Source: an uncultured Eggerthellaceae bacterium (GTDB lineage Bacteria > Actinomycetota > Coriobacteriia > Coriobacteriales > Eggerthellaceae). Taken from it: a stretch of DNA of 64,000 nucleotides. The stretch covers positions 1 through 64,000 of the forward strand of contig CAJURZ010000009.1 in the NCBI GenBank assembly GCA_910588905.1, written 5' to 3'. This document shows positions 23,019 through 31,039 of the stretch, one piece after another. A program made the translations under genes and the position numbers. The notes beneath the pieces are model-generated. The model was not told the origin of the DNA and did not search any database. It saw nothing but the letters and a program-made list of their open reading frames with translations. The stretch's first letter is position 1, and each line of letters begins with the position of its first letter.

Positions 23019-24317
23019 TCACGGGCAAGACGGCACAAATGACCGTTCCATAGCGTGAATCGTCTGCTCATTCAGCTCCCTCAATTCAGGTATCAAGCGA
23101 TCTGCAAGGTCTTTCCCGTCCTTGAAGGAGCGAGCTTCCTCTTCTAACACGGAAAGCGAATGCAGGATCGCTTCGGCGAGGTTGAGAAGCAGATCGACTA
23201 TCCGACCGTCATCAAAGCCGACAACCTCCGCCAGACGCTGGACATGATGCCGCCTCAGCATCCTGATGCGATTCTCACCCCCTATGCTCATAGCGCACCG
23301 CAGTACATGGTGACGCCGGTCGTAGTCGTATGGAAGCCCCGAGGCAACGTCATAAAGCGGAGACAGGATCGGGCCCGACGGGTCATGCAGCAACACTGAG
23401 AAGTTCTTCGCATGCGCGTCAGGTGCACCCACGAGATAGTTGAAGAAAAGCTGCGCCACGAAGGCAGCTTTGTTTTCTCGCGCATTCGGATGCTTGTCCA
23501 ACAGAAGAACAACGTCGCGCACAGAAGGACCACCGTCGCTTGGATACTTCTTGTCGGGAAAGACAGACAGCGCTTGGCAGAGGTCCTCTTGGTGCAGGCG
23601 CATCACTTCGCTGGAACCCAGAACGAGCCTGTCATAGCGCTTGACCACAATGGCTGGTTCATCGTTGAATAGAACATAGGAGCTTTCCGATGCGGGCAGA
23701 CCGCAAAGGCTTGCCAAACGGAGGCACAGATGCTCATTCAGAGCCTGGCAGGCAAGAGAGGGGATGCCGGGTTTGATGATGTGGGTGGTTGCCGCTGACC
23801 CTTCGCATTCGAACCATGCATCATCGAACTGCGCGAGTGCGATCTTCGACTGCTGGCCCCCAAGAGACCAATGCTCGGTGCGGAGTTGCCAAAGCGCCGA
23901 GGTATCCAGTCGAATCGCTCTGAGCCTGGAGGCGATGTCATCTGTGCTGGTCTTATGGTAACGCGAGATAGTCTCCCTTGTATCGACAGGTCGCTCGCGC
24001 GTAAGGACCTGCACGGCTCCTGCGCAATCGGAGCCGATGTGCCCCAGAAGCGCGAACGGGTTGTTGCCTGATACGCCGAACTCATCACCTAACCGGCGCC
24101 TCAGCCCCCTATCCTCGGGCAGAAGCCCGAACAAGAATGGCCGCACCACTTTGTCGCCATACGTCACGTTGGCTACCGGCATGCTGAGCGAGAGCGGGAT
24201 GCCGTCGTAAGAGGGTTCGTAGGAGAAATCGAGGGCTCCGTTCTCATCCTCCATGACCCAGCCAACAGAAACGCCATTGATGAGGACGAGCAGCTCTCGT
24301 ATGACGCGCGCGCTCAT
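23019..24317 (-). CDS. hipA: HipA-family serine/threonine kinase toxin
   Basis: This 432-residue full-length HipA has the N-terminal beta domain (LINGVSVGWV to GAVQVL, about 1-105), a Gly-rich ATP/activation segment (SLGGQQSKIAL), and the catalytic loop NYLVGAPDAHAKNFS with Asp and Asn. SPLYDVASG holds the metal-binding Asp. HipA of E. coli phosphorylates glutamyl-tRNA synthetase and causes growth arrest and persistence; the target here is not known. Its start overlaps the HipB stop by four bases (ATGA), giving tight coupling to the antitoxin. All key residues look intact, so it should be active. Confidence 0.92.
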   Translation of the reverse strand: MSARVIRELLVLINGVSVGWVMEDENGALDFSYEPSYDGIPLSLSMPVANVTYGDKVVRPFLFGLLPEDRGLRRRLGDEFGVSGNNPFALLGHIGSDCAGAVQVLTRERPVDTRETISRYHKTSTDDIASRLRAIRLDTSALWQLRTEHWSLGGQQSKIALAQFDDAWFECEGSAATTHIIKPGIPSLACQALNEHLCLRLASLCGLPASESSYVLFNDEPAIVVKRYDRLVLGSSEVMRLHQEDLCQALSVFPDKKYPSDGGPSVRDVVLLLDKHPNARENKAAFVAQLFFNYLVGAPDAHAKNFSVLLHDPSGPILSPLYDVASGLPYDYDRRHHVLRCAMSIGGENRIRMLRRHHVQRLAEVVGFDDGRIVDLLLNLAEAILHSLSVLEEEARSFKDGKDLADRLIPELRELNEQTIHAMERSFVPSCP

Positions 24318-24823
24318 GAGCGCTCCTCGTGAACTTCGAGAACGCCTTTCTCAGGCGCAGCATCCCTACGAGGAGAGAACAGAGGAGATGTGTCCAGCAG
24401 GCTTATGTTCGCTTGGCTGGCGTCCAATGCAGAGGCAACGGTTTCGCCAAGCGATCTAGCTACCACCGATGCCGACATCTGCTTCGAAGATGCTCCCGCC
24501 CCATGCGCAGGTGATCCATATAGATCACCCAATGCCACGGCAACCGCGCTCAGAGGCTGATTCGTTCCTGAACAGGCTGCTTCATACGCGGAAGGATCAT
24601 CTTCTTCAGCCGTGTCGTCCAACATCATGCGGATATTCAAGGACGAAAGCACTGCGAACAGCTTATCAGGATACACTGCAGCGGACGCACCCTTCTCCAA
24701 TCTGTTGACAAAGCCTCTGGATACCCCCGCCGAATCCGCCAGCTGTTGCTGGGTCAGCCCTTTGCGCTTACGCGCTTCCTGGATCGTTGCGCCTATCTGT
24801 CGAGGCGTGTGTATCTCCTTCAT
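24314..24823 (-). CDS. hipB: HipB-family antitoxin (XRE-type helix-turn-helix)
   Basis: This 169-residue protein has an XRE helix-turn-helix at about 8-62 (IGATIQEARKRKGLTQQQLADSAGVSRGFVNRLEKG), the DNA-binding and HipA-neutralising part known from HipB. The C-terminal 100 residues are unusually long for HipB, which is about 88 residues in E. coli. They are polar with Ala/Ser-rich stretches and a SASVVARSLGETVASALDAS helix. AAGGAGCACC precedes the ATG. A palindrome and two direct repeats upstream are the likely operators, so it should repress its own operon. Confidence 0.9.
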   Translation of the reverse strand: MKEIHTPRQIGATIQEARKRKGLTQQQLADSAGVSRGFVNRLEKGASAAVYPDKLFAVLSSLNIRMMLDDTAEEDDPSAYEAACSGTNQPLSAVAVALGDLYGSPAHGAGASSKQMSASVVARSLGETVASALDASQANISLLDTSPLFSPRRDAAPEKGVLEVHEERS

Positions 24824-24861
24824 GGTGCTCCTTGCCAGCGACGGCCCTGTCGATGCACCAA

Positions 24862-24926
24862 TACTAATACATTAGTATAATGTGTCAATACTGGTACATA
24901 TCTTAATGCTCTAATACTGGCACATC
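24862..24926. promoter_or_regulatory. HipB operator and promoter region
   Basis: TACTAAT-AC-ATTAGTA (24862-24877) is a near-perfect palindrome overlapping a minus-strand TTGACA-N16-TAGTAT promoter. Two copies of AATACTGGxACAT follow at 24887-24900 and 24913-24926. Several operator sites are usual for HipB autoregulation. Confidence 0.6.
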
Positions 24927-24993
24927 TCTATCATGTACCGCACGCGAATGACGCACAAAACGATCTCATTCCAATGCAGTACCGAAAGATTCC

Positions 24994-25344
24994 CTAGAGC
25001 GGCCGCGTAGTGGGCGCTTCGCCGTTATCTAACATGAAGCGGATGCGCTCTTCCAGCTTGGCTGCTGGGACGATGCAATCGAACAAGGGGGACTTCATCC
25101 TATCTTGCACCCAGACCACATAGGGAAGCGCTGCTACGGCGAACTTGATGCGCAGGGCCTTCTGCTCATCTATGTTCACGATGCAGCACTTCACCTGCCC
25201 CTCCAGCTGTTCAGACAACCCTTCCAGCACCGGAGCCATCTCATCACAGAAGGTGCACCATCCGCTGGTGAATAGGATGACACAGGGGATATCCGAGGCT
25301 GCAACCTCTTGCTCGAACGTCTCGTCAGTGATCTCGTGCAACAT
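24994..25344 (-). CDS. Thioredoxin-like protein with CTFC active site
   Basis: This 116-residue thioredoxin fold has VILFTSGWCTFCDEMAPVLEGLSEQL at about 22-47. The redox motif is CTFC instead of CGPC, which should change the reduction potential. VAALPYVVWVQ holds the cis-proline. No signal peptide is seen, so it acts in the cytosol. AAGGAGCCACT stands before the ATG. Its neighbours are the HipBA operon and a small membrane protein, neither of which points to a partner. It may act in disulfide reduction or in oxidant defence. Confidence 0.85.
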   Translation of the reverse strand: MLHEITDETFEQEVAASDIPCVILFTSGWCTFCDEMAPVLEGLSEQLEGQVKCCIVNIDEQKALRIKFAVAALPYVVWVQDRMKSPLFDCIVPAAKLEERIRFMLDNGEAPTTRPL

Positions 25345-25409
25345 AGTGGCTCCTTATCCTAGATCCCTTGCGGGACCGATGGCATTTCCAGACAGGGTAG
25401 CAGCTGCGC

Positions 25410-25826
25410 TCAAACCGAGGGAGCCCCCGATGTATAGGCCTTCTTGTCTTGATAGGAGAAGACCGCAACCAGGACGCAGGGTATGGCAAGCACGATTCCC
25501 AAAAGACCCATGCCAACGATATAGACTGCAGCTCCCACGATGCTCCACACCATGACCGTCGTGAGCTTTGCAGGTGTGCGAGCATTGCGCACGCCCAGGA
25601 TCCCTGCCACCAACCCAGGGACGACAGCGACCATGGCTACGGCCAGGAGAGACCCCCACCAGGCAGCTCCCACAAACAGGTCGAAGGGGTCGCTGCCATC
25701 AGCAACGATGGCGATGCCGAGCCCCACCGCCAAGAACCCCAACAGCCCGAGCAGCAAGCCCAGGCCGCTGATGACGATGTTCGCGATGCTCAGCCCCTGT
25801 ATGGCTTTCCCGTGATACGCGTACAT
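25410..25826 (-). CDS. Small membrane protein, DUF4190-like
   Basis: This 138-residue protein has about four hydrophobic segments (10-43, 52-80, 92-112 and 112-128) rich in Gly, Val, Ala and Ile. The short hydrophilic piece GILGVRNARTPAKLTT separates the second and third. That layout, with GxxxGxxxxxxA between hydrophobic stretches, resembles DUF4190 proteins, but I cannot confirm it. AGAGAGG lies just before the ATG at 25826, and the longer in-frame ORF upstream has shadow-like composition. The function is unknown. Confidence 0.65.
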   Translation of the reverse strand: MYAYHGKAIQGLSIANIVISGLGLLLGLLGFLAVGLGIAIVADGSDPFDLFVGAAWWGSLLAVAMVAVVPGLVAGILGVRNARTPAKLTTVMVWSIVGAAVYIVGMGLLGIVLAIPCVLVAVFSYQDKKAYTSGAPSV

Positions 25827-25891
25827 GACAACCTCTCTTCCTGTGAGGCAACGGGACGTCCCCTCCTCACGTTGCGGCTTCAGACGCAGAG

Positions 25892-26398
25892 CTAGAGCAG
25901 CCCTTCTTCGGCCAAGGTACGGCCGATGCCTACGTACTCTTCGCAATTCACGCGAAGGCTCTCCAGTTCATCCTCTGTGAGCTCTCGGACGATCTTCGCC
26001 GGTGAGCCCATGATCAGAACGCCGTCAGGTGCATCCATCTTCCCCGTTACCAACGCCCCTGCTCCAATGAGGCAGTTGCGCCCGATCTTCGCTCCGTCCA
26101 ACACGATAGCACCCATGCCCACGAGCGACCCATCTCCGATCGTGCATCCATGGAGGATAGCGCCATGGCCCACGGATACCTCTTCGCCAACCACCACGTC
26201 ACCGTTGATGGGCACGTGCAAGCACACGAGCTCCTGGATGTTGGTACGTGCGCCAACATAAACATGGCCGCCCATATCTCCCCGCAGCGTTGCGCCGTAG
26301 AGCACTGTGACATCCTGAGCGATGTGCACGTCTCCCACGACCGTGGCATTCGCCGCTATCTTGGCGGAGGGGTGTATCTCGGGCGTTCCGTAGGTCAT
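25892..26398 (-). CDS. Gamma-class carbonic anhydrase-like hexapeptide-repeat protein
   Basis: This 168-residue left-handed beta-helix protein has hexapeptide repeats from about residue 12 (AKIAANATVVGDVHIAQDVTV) to 120 and a C-terminal helix. His residues in CLHVPIN, VGHGAI and LHGCTIG occupy the zinc-binding positions of the YrdA/PaaY/CaiE gamma-carbonic anhydrase group. QELVCLH is the usual N-IQE-x-x-x-x-H signature in modified form. It may hydrate CO2, but several members of this group are inactive or have other roles. AGGAGGCCAGC precedes the ATG. It appears monocistronic. Confidence 0.85.
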   Translation of the reverse strand: MTYGTPEIHPSAKIAANATVVGDVHIAQDVTVLYGATLRGDMGGHVYVGARTNIQELVCLHVPINGDVVVGEEVSVGHGAILHGCTIGDGSLVGMGAIVLDGAKIGRNCLIGAGALVTGKMDAPDGVLIMGSPAKIVRELTEDELESLRVNCEEYVGIGRTLAEEGLL

Positions 26399-26576
26399 GC
26401 TGGCCTCCTATCAGGTATGCGTGGATGACATTAGAGCACATCTTATCCTTAGCTTGGATCAAGTGGCAAAGATCCATTGTCTCCGAAAACCACAGAGTGC
26501 GCGAACAACCAGCGGATGCAACGAGAGATATCGGAAGGCACGCTTTTCTGCCTATATCCCTATAAGCCCCACGACC

Positions 26577-26990
26577 TCAGCCGAATGGATCCACGAGCGG
26601 TACATCCAGATAATCGAAGTCTCTGGTATTCCTCGTAGCAACGATAAGACCATTGACATCCGCGATAGAAGCGATCATCAAATCCTCGATAGCAGGTGAG
26701 CGCCCTGCAGATACAGCCTGCTCATGGAAGACGGCGCACTGTTCAGCGCACCGAGCATCGAAAGAGAGCGTCTTCGGGACATACCTCTCTACCAGAGCCG
26801 ATATCATCTGCCCGAGCTTCGCCCGGCGTTTACCCATAGGCATCATGAGCTCACCGAAGCGCATCTCCTCTATGGAGATGACCGAAAGATACAGCTCATC
26901 GGCATGCCGTTGCAGCCATTCCATAACATGCAGCGCTGGTTCTTTCTTGCATACCTCTGAGATGACGTTGGTATCCACAAGGTATGCCAT
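26577..26990 (-). CDS. PIN-domain toxin, FitB/VapC-like
   Basis: This 137-residue PIN-domain RNase has DTNVISEV at 6-13 (first acidic residue), EEMRFGEL in the middle and PAIEDLMIASIADVNGLIVATRNTRDF with the other acidic residues. Together these make the four-carboxylate metal site that cuts RNA. MEWLQRHADELYLSVISIEE fits the FitB group. Its start is one base beyond the stop of the ribbon-helix-helix antitoxin, so the two are translated together. The natural target is probably tRNA or mRNA but cannot be read from the sequence. Confidence 0.88.
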   Translation of the reverse strand: MAYLVDTNVISEVCKKEPALHVMEWLQRHADELYLSVISIEEMRFGELMMPMGKRRAKLGQMISALVERYVPKTLSFDARCAEQCAVFHEQAVSAGRSPAIEDLMIASIADVNGLIVATRNTRDFDYLDVPLVDPFG

Positions 26991-26991
26991 A

Positions 26992-27228
26992 TCAGATCAG
27001 CACTCCGGTCACGCGCGGAACATGCCTTTGCGAAAGCGGGATATCCATACCGCCGACCTCTTGGGCCTCACGACGAAGCATATCCACCCAGCTCTCTGAC
27101 TCCGGGGCAAGCGCTTCTTCAAGGATGGCGCGCGCCTCAGCTTGCTGACTCCTTCCATGCTTGGCCGCATTGATGGCAAGAGCTCTTTTGGTCTCTTCAC
27201 TCAACTCCCTTACAAGCAAGGTAGGCAC
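26992..27228 (-). CDS. FitA/StbC-like antitoxin (ribbon-helix-helix)
   Basis: This 78-residue protein has an N-terminal ribbon-helix-helix: LLVRELSEETKRALAINAAKHGRS, and the ILEEAL segment that binds DNA as a dimer. The C-terminal half (SWVDMLRREAQEVGG) should thread into the PIN toxin. Translation starts at GTG with GAAGGAGGG upstream. It is followed one base later by its toxin. Tandem GATATC palindromes upstream (27246-27283) are the likely operators. Homology to plasmid stability protein StbC and to gonococcal FitA is inferred from pattern. Confidence 0.87.
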   Translation of the reverse strand: MPTLLVRELSEETKRALAINAAKHGRSQQAEARAILEEALAPESESWVDMLRREAQEVGGMDIPLSQRHVPRVTGVLI

Positions 27229-27245
27229 TGGGCCCTCCTTCGAAC

Positions 27246-27283
27246 GATATCGATGATATATTTGATATCAATGATATCATTTT
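27246..27283. promoter_or_regulatory. Operator array of the FitAB-type operon
   Basis: The segment contains GATATC three times (27246, 27264 and 27273), with TGATATCA palindromes spaced 9 to 18 bases, immediately upstream of the GTG start. AT-rich sequence around it could hold the -10 box. Autoregulation by the antitoxin is inferred. Confidence 0.5.
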
Positions 27284-27461
27284 ATTCCCATCCCTCCCAT
27301 CAAGACCTTCTTCGCGTTATCACCGATCACGAACCATGACGCATCTCTGGAAATGCTCATTACCGCCCTACGGTGAGGTTTCAGTTCAGGAAGACCCAGA
27401 AGGGCAAGCTGGAAGGTGCCCTAGGATAGGCGAAACGCAAGCAACGACGACAGGGTTCGAT

Positions 27462-27767
27462 ATGGCTGATAAGAACACGACGACGAAAGAGCATCCGCAC
27501 CTGCGCAACGCAGCCGTCCGCATCATCGGCTATACAGCCTCGGTCCTCGCTGTGGTCATGTACGTAGCCTACATCCCCCAGATCTCGGACAATCTTGCCG
27601 GACACCCCGGCAACCCCATCCAGCCCTTCGCCGCCATGCTCAACTGCATCATGTGGTCAGCCTATGGTCTTCTGCCGAAGAAGAAGGATTGGCCTATCGT
27701 CATTGCGAACGTACCGGGCGTCTTCCTTGCCGCCACCGCCTTCCTGACCGCCCTCTTCCATGGCTGA
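27462..27767 (+). CDS. SemiSWEET sugar transporter
   Basis: This 101-residue protein has three membrane helices (about 22-42, 50-66 and 76-96) of the MtN3/SemiSWEET type. YIPQISDNLAGHPGNPIQP carries the PQ motif of the first helix, and MLNCIMWSAYGLLPKKKDWPIVIANVPG is the classic second and third helix with the Trp and Asn that contact sugar. It should form a dimer and let small sugars diffuse across the membrane. The start was set at 27462 because the upstream part of the longer ORF is not hydrophobic and AGGG stands nearby. Its end overlaps SfsA by eight bases. Confidence 0.87.
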   Translation: MADKNTTTKEHPHLRNAAVRIIGYTASVLAVVMYVAYIPQISDNLAGHPGNPIQPFAAMLNCIMWSAYGLLPKKKDWPIVIANVPGVFLAATAFLTALFHG

Positions 27768-28518
27768 GCCCCGCATAGCATCCGAACCCTACGTATTCCC
27801 CGAACCCCTGCGTGAAGGCATCATCCTGGAACGGCCGAATCGGTTCATCATGGACGTAGCCTTGGACGGAATGACCATGCGCTGTCACTGTCCGGTGGTC
27901 ACCCGAATCGGCGATCTTGATCTGACCGGCCGTCCTTGCTTGGTATCGGATAGCCACAACCCCAAGCGCAAGATGCCGCTCACCGTGGAAGCCTTCTCCC
28001 TCGATCAGCCAGACGCACCCCAAAAGCGATGGATCGGCATGAACCAAACCGCCTCGAACCGCTACGTGGAGCACTTCCTGAAGCAAGGAGCGTTCGATGC
28101 CATCACGGGCCCGGTAGATCAGGTCAAGCGCGAAGTGAAGCTGGGGGCTTCTCGCCTGGATTTCCTCATCAACGACCAGCTCTACCTAGAGGCGAAGACG
28201 CCGATGGTGCAGATCCAAACAGACATCCCCGCTCACGTGGCACGCCTCCCCGAAAAGCCCTTCAGCTCCACTGATCGCGTGCTGCGCCATCTGCGAGACC
28301 TGGCCGCATCCTTGGAAGACCACGACCGTGCCGTCATCCTCTATTGCCTCTACTATGAGAACTTCGGCTTCCGCTACTACCATGGCACCACCTACGAAGA
28401 GGTCATGGAAACGGTGCAGAGCTGCCACGATGCAGGCGTAGAGCTTTGGCAGGCAGACTTCGCCATGACGCCGGAGAGCATCAGCCTCGTTCAGTATCAT
28501 CCCCTGGAGGAGTGGTAG
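27760..28518 (+). CDS. sfsA: SfsA-like sugar fermentation stimulation protein
   Basis: This 252-residue protein has SfsA-type features: RPNRFIMDVALDGMTMRCHCPVVTRIGDL at about 25-53 is the OB-fold start, and RLDFLINDQLYLEAKTPMV contains the D-x(n)-ExK nuclease-like motif (Asp, Glu and Lys). SfsA was named for stimulating maltose genes in E. coli, and structures show a restriction-enzyme-like domain; its physiological role is unsettled. Its ATG lies inside the end of the SemiSWEET gene, so the two are co-translated. That linkage with a sugar transporter is consistent with the name. Confidence 0.83.
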   Translation: MAEPRIASEPYVFPEPLREGIILERPNRFIMDVALDGMTMRCHCPVVTRIGDLDLTGRPCLVSDSHNPKRKMPLTVEAFSLDQPDAPQKRWIGMNQTASNRYVEHFLKQGAFDAITGPVDQVKREVKLGASRLDFLINDQLYLEAKTPMVQIQTDIPAHVARLPEKPFSSTDRVLRHLRDLAASLEDHDRAVILYCLYYENFGFRYYHGTTYEEVMETVQSCHDAGVELWQADFAMTPESISLVQYHPLEEW

Positions 28519-28537
28519 CTCAAGATGCCCCATGGAG

Positions 28538-28551
28538 GGGCCCGCAGGCCC
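28538..28551. terminator. Weak hairpin between convergent genes
   Basis: GGGCC-CGCA-GGCCC between the SfsA stop and the end of the transglutaminase-fold gene could end both transcripts. The stem is only five pairs with no clear T-run. Confidence 0.3.
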
Positions 28552-28558
28552 TTCGCCC

Positions 28559-31039
28559 CTAGAGCGGCAACTCGAAAAGATAGCGGTAGCGCATGCTGAG
28601 GTGCTGCCTGCGCGGAGCCGCGCGCCAGAGCGCTGCCTCTATGCGACAGATGATGTCCTGGATGAGCGCTGCCTCGTGGGCATTCAGCGCAACGCCACCG
28701 AACCGCTCCCGCTCTATGAGCTCTACCATGCGCCGGTACTCCGTTGGGGTCACACCTAAGTCCCCCTGGCTGAAGGCTTCTTCGTAGCCCCCTGGCCGCG
28801 CCTCATCAAAGACCACGGGAGCGAAGCGCAAAGCCCGCTGGAGCCGCGCGAAGAGCAAGGCCGACACCTGGGTCTCCCCCACGTCCGTAAGCCCCAATGT
28901 CGCGCTGCCAACCGAAGCAGCTGCCCGCTCGACCGCCTTCGCGAAATGCCGTTCCCGCCGACGCACCCGCAGGAACCGCTGGAGCTCCACGACCCCATAC
29001 CCCACAAGCGCGATGATGACCAGCAGCAAGAGCAGCCCGATCCAGGCGAAGGGCCGCAGCTCCTCAGGGATCCAGTCATCCCAAGAGCGATCCAAACTAC
29101 CTGAAAGCTCGCTTTCGCTCCCGTCCCCTGCCACTTCCTTGGATATCTCGATGGTCTGCTCGGCGGCGTAGGTCTTGTCATAGAAGCCCGGGGTCATCTC
29201 CAGCGGCGTCCAACCCACACCGTCTATGTAGACCTCTACCCAAGCATGGGCATCCCGCGCCGTCATCTGCGCTGTCGCCTGCCCCGCCTCTTTGAGCGCA
29301 TCCACATTCGCCTGGCTCAGAAGATATCCCTCCACATACCGTGCAGGCACACCTGCCTCCCGGAAGGCGAGCACCGCCGTTGCCGCGAACGCCGAGGCAT
29401 TCCCCTGCTTCTCAGTCTCCAAGAACCAGGTCACATAATCAGCGTTGGCAGAGGGCTGGAACGGAGCAGGATCGCTGGTGTAGGCACAGTGGGATTCCAG
29501 CATGCTGCGAATGCGCGTGGCGATGCTATAGAGATCCTTCGTGGCCGGGTCCCACCCTTCCCCCGAGAAGAAGAACCGCTGGATGGCGCTCCTGCTGCTC
29601 TCGGACCCTTCAAGATAGGTGTCATAGACGAAAGACCGGTAAGCCCGCTCGGCCTGGAGGAACTGCCCTTCGGCACCCTCCCCTCCCTCTGACGGGGTAG
29701 ACACCCAAGCGGCTGGAGAGAAGAGCTCCGTTGCCTGAGACTCCGGTACGGTGGTCAACGAGCTCTCCCCAAGCCCGAAGAACCCTTCCGGTTGCAGAGA
29801 CAGATCCAGCAATGGCCGGGCGGAAGGATCTTGGAGCGTCTGGTAAGGAGCATAGCCATAGCGTCTGTTCGCCTGCTCAGCCTGCAAGGTGATCGTCGCG
29901 GTAGGTAGCTGCTGCCCCACCACGGCGCAATTCATCTGGGCATACTGGGCACTCTGGAGCAGCGGAGAGAAACCCGCCCCTTCCATCCAGCCGAAGAGGC
30001 CGTTCCACTGCCCATCGTAGACGGCGAATGACGGCTCGTCGAAGGCAACGCCCGTATAGGACGATCCCACGAACCCCCGGAAATAGGACTGCTCCACTGC
30101 TTCCGCAGAGCTGAAGGTGGCTTCCAAGCGCGGTATTGCCGCACCTTCCCCTACCCGGTTCATCTGATAGGCCTTCGCGAAATGCCCTTCCGGTAGCGTG
30201 TCAGAACCGAACCGCATCTCATCCCAGGCTTGCAAGATGCCAGCCCGCACCCCTGCGGCGGCAGGCTGATCCCCCACGGTACGGGCCACCGCACAACCCA
30301 AGCCCAGCGCTAAGAGCAAAGCCGCGACGAGCGGGGGGACCATGGCAAGGAACCCCCGAACAGACAGGCGGCTCACGGCGCTCGTCTGCTTCTTCACCAT
30401 CGCCAGCAGGGACGCCAGAAGCGTCCCGCCTCCCAAGGTGAGCCCCAGGGATAAGAACGAAGCAACCCCAGCGAAGACGGTCGCCAGCGCCAGGAAGGTG
30501 CACACCCCCAGCACCAACGCGCTCTTCTGGAGACGCAAGAACATCCAAACCAGAAGGGAGGCTACCGCTGCGAAGCAAAGCGCTACGGCACCCACCTCCG
30601 CGATCCCCAAACCTGCATCGATGCGGAAGGGAAGCACGTAGCCTTGGGTCATGACATCCCAGGCCACGATGAAGCCATTGGCCACCTGAGCCCAGGCACC
30701 CAACACGGCACGGGCTCCCAAGATGAACGAAGCCGCCACCCCTACGAGCAGGCCGATGAGCACCCGTTGGGCAGCAACAGACTCCCGGAAGAACAAGGCA
30801 GCCAACAGACCACCGAGAGCACCCAGCACTATAGCTCCCCCAAGAGCGCCGAGAGGCACCCCGAAGAGCGCCAGCTGGAATGCAAGGGCAGCGGACAGCA
30901 GAGCGCTCGCGAAGAGGATGGGCACGCGCAGGCGCGAGAAGCCCACAAGGGCCTCAGGCCCTGCAGCGGACCTCGGCTTCCCTGACGCTCGGGCGTCCTC
31001 CCGCTTATAGGGTGATGCAGCGCTCACGGTCGTTCGCAT
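28559..31039 (-). CDS. Transglutaminase-like membrane protein lacking the catalytic cysteine
   Basis: This 826-residue protein has about seven hydrophobic helices in the first 260 residues, then an extracytoplasmic transglutaminase-like domain (about 490-625), one more helix (about 665) and a cytosolic tail. In this family the nucleophile lies in GxCxxFA. Here the segment is GNASAFA, so Cys is Ala548. His598 in AHAWVEV is kept, and the Asp position reads Glu (WTPLEM). It therefore looks catalytically dead or altered. The start is uncertain because GGAGG touches the ATG. Its first 35 bases overlap the DUF58 gene. Together with DUF58 and MoxR it forms the known trio whose task is poorly understood. 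Confidence 0.85.
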   Translation of the reverse strand: MRTTVSAASPYKREDARASGKPRSAAGPEALVGFSRLRVPILFASALLSAALAFQLALFGVPLGALGGAIVLGALGGLLAALFFRESVAAQRVLIGLLVGVAASFILGARAVLGAWAQVANGFIVAWDVMTQGYVLPFRIDAGLGIAEVGAVALCFAAVASLLVWMFLRLQKSALVLGVCTFLALATVFAGVASFLSLGLTLGGGTLLASLLAMVKKQTSAVSRLSVRGFLAMVPPLVAALLLALGLGCAVARTVGDQPAAAGVRAGILQAWDEMRFGSDTLPEGHFAKAYQMNRVGEGAAIPRLEATFSSAEAVEQSYFRGFVGSSYTGVAFDEPSFAVYDGQWNGLFGWMEGAGFSPLLQSAQYAQMNCAVVGQQLPTATITLQAEQANRRYGYAPYQTLQDPSARPLLDLSLQPEGFFGLGESSLTTVPESQATELFSPAAWVSTPSEGGEGAEGQFLQAERAYRSFVYDTYLEGSESSRSAIQRFFFSGEGWDPATKDLYSIATRIRSMLESHCAYTSDPAPFQPSANADYVTWFLETEKQGNASAFAATAVLAFREAGVPARYVEGYLLSQANVDALKEAGQATAQMTARDAHAWVEVYIDGVGWTPLEMTPGFYDKTYAAEQTIEISKEVAGDGSESELSGSLDRSWDDWIPEELRPFAWIGLLLLLVIIALVGYGVVELQRFLRVRRRERHFAKAVERAAASVGSATLGLTDVGETQVSALLFARLQRALRFAPVVFDEARPGGYEEAFSQGDLGVTPTEYRRMVELIERERFGGVALNAHEAALIQDIICRIEAALWRAAPRRQHLSMRYRYLFELPL

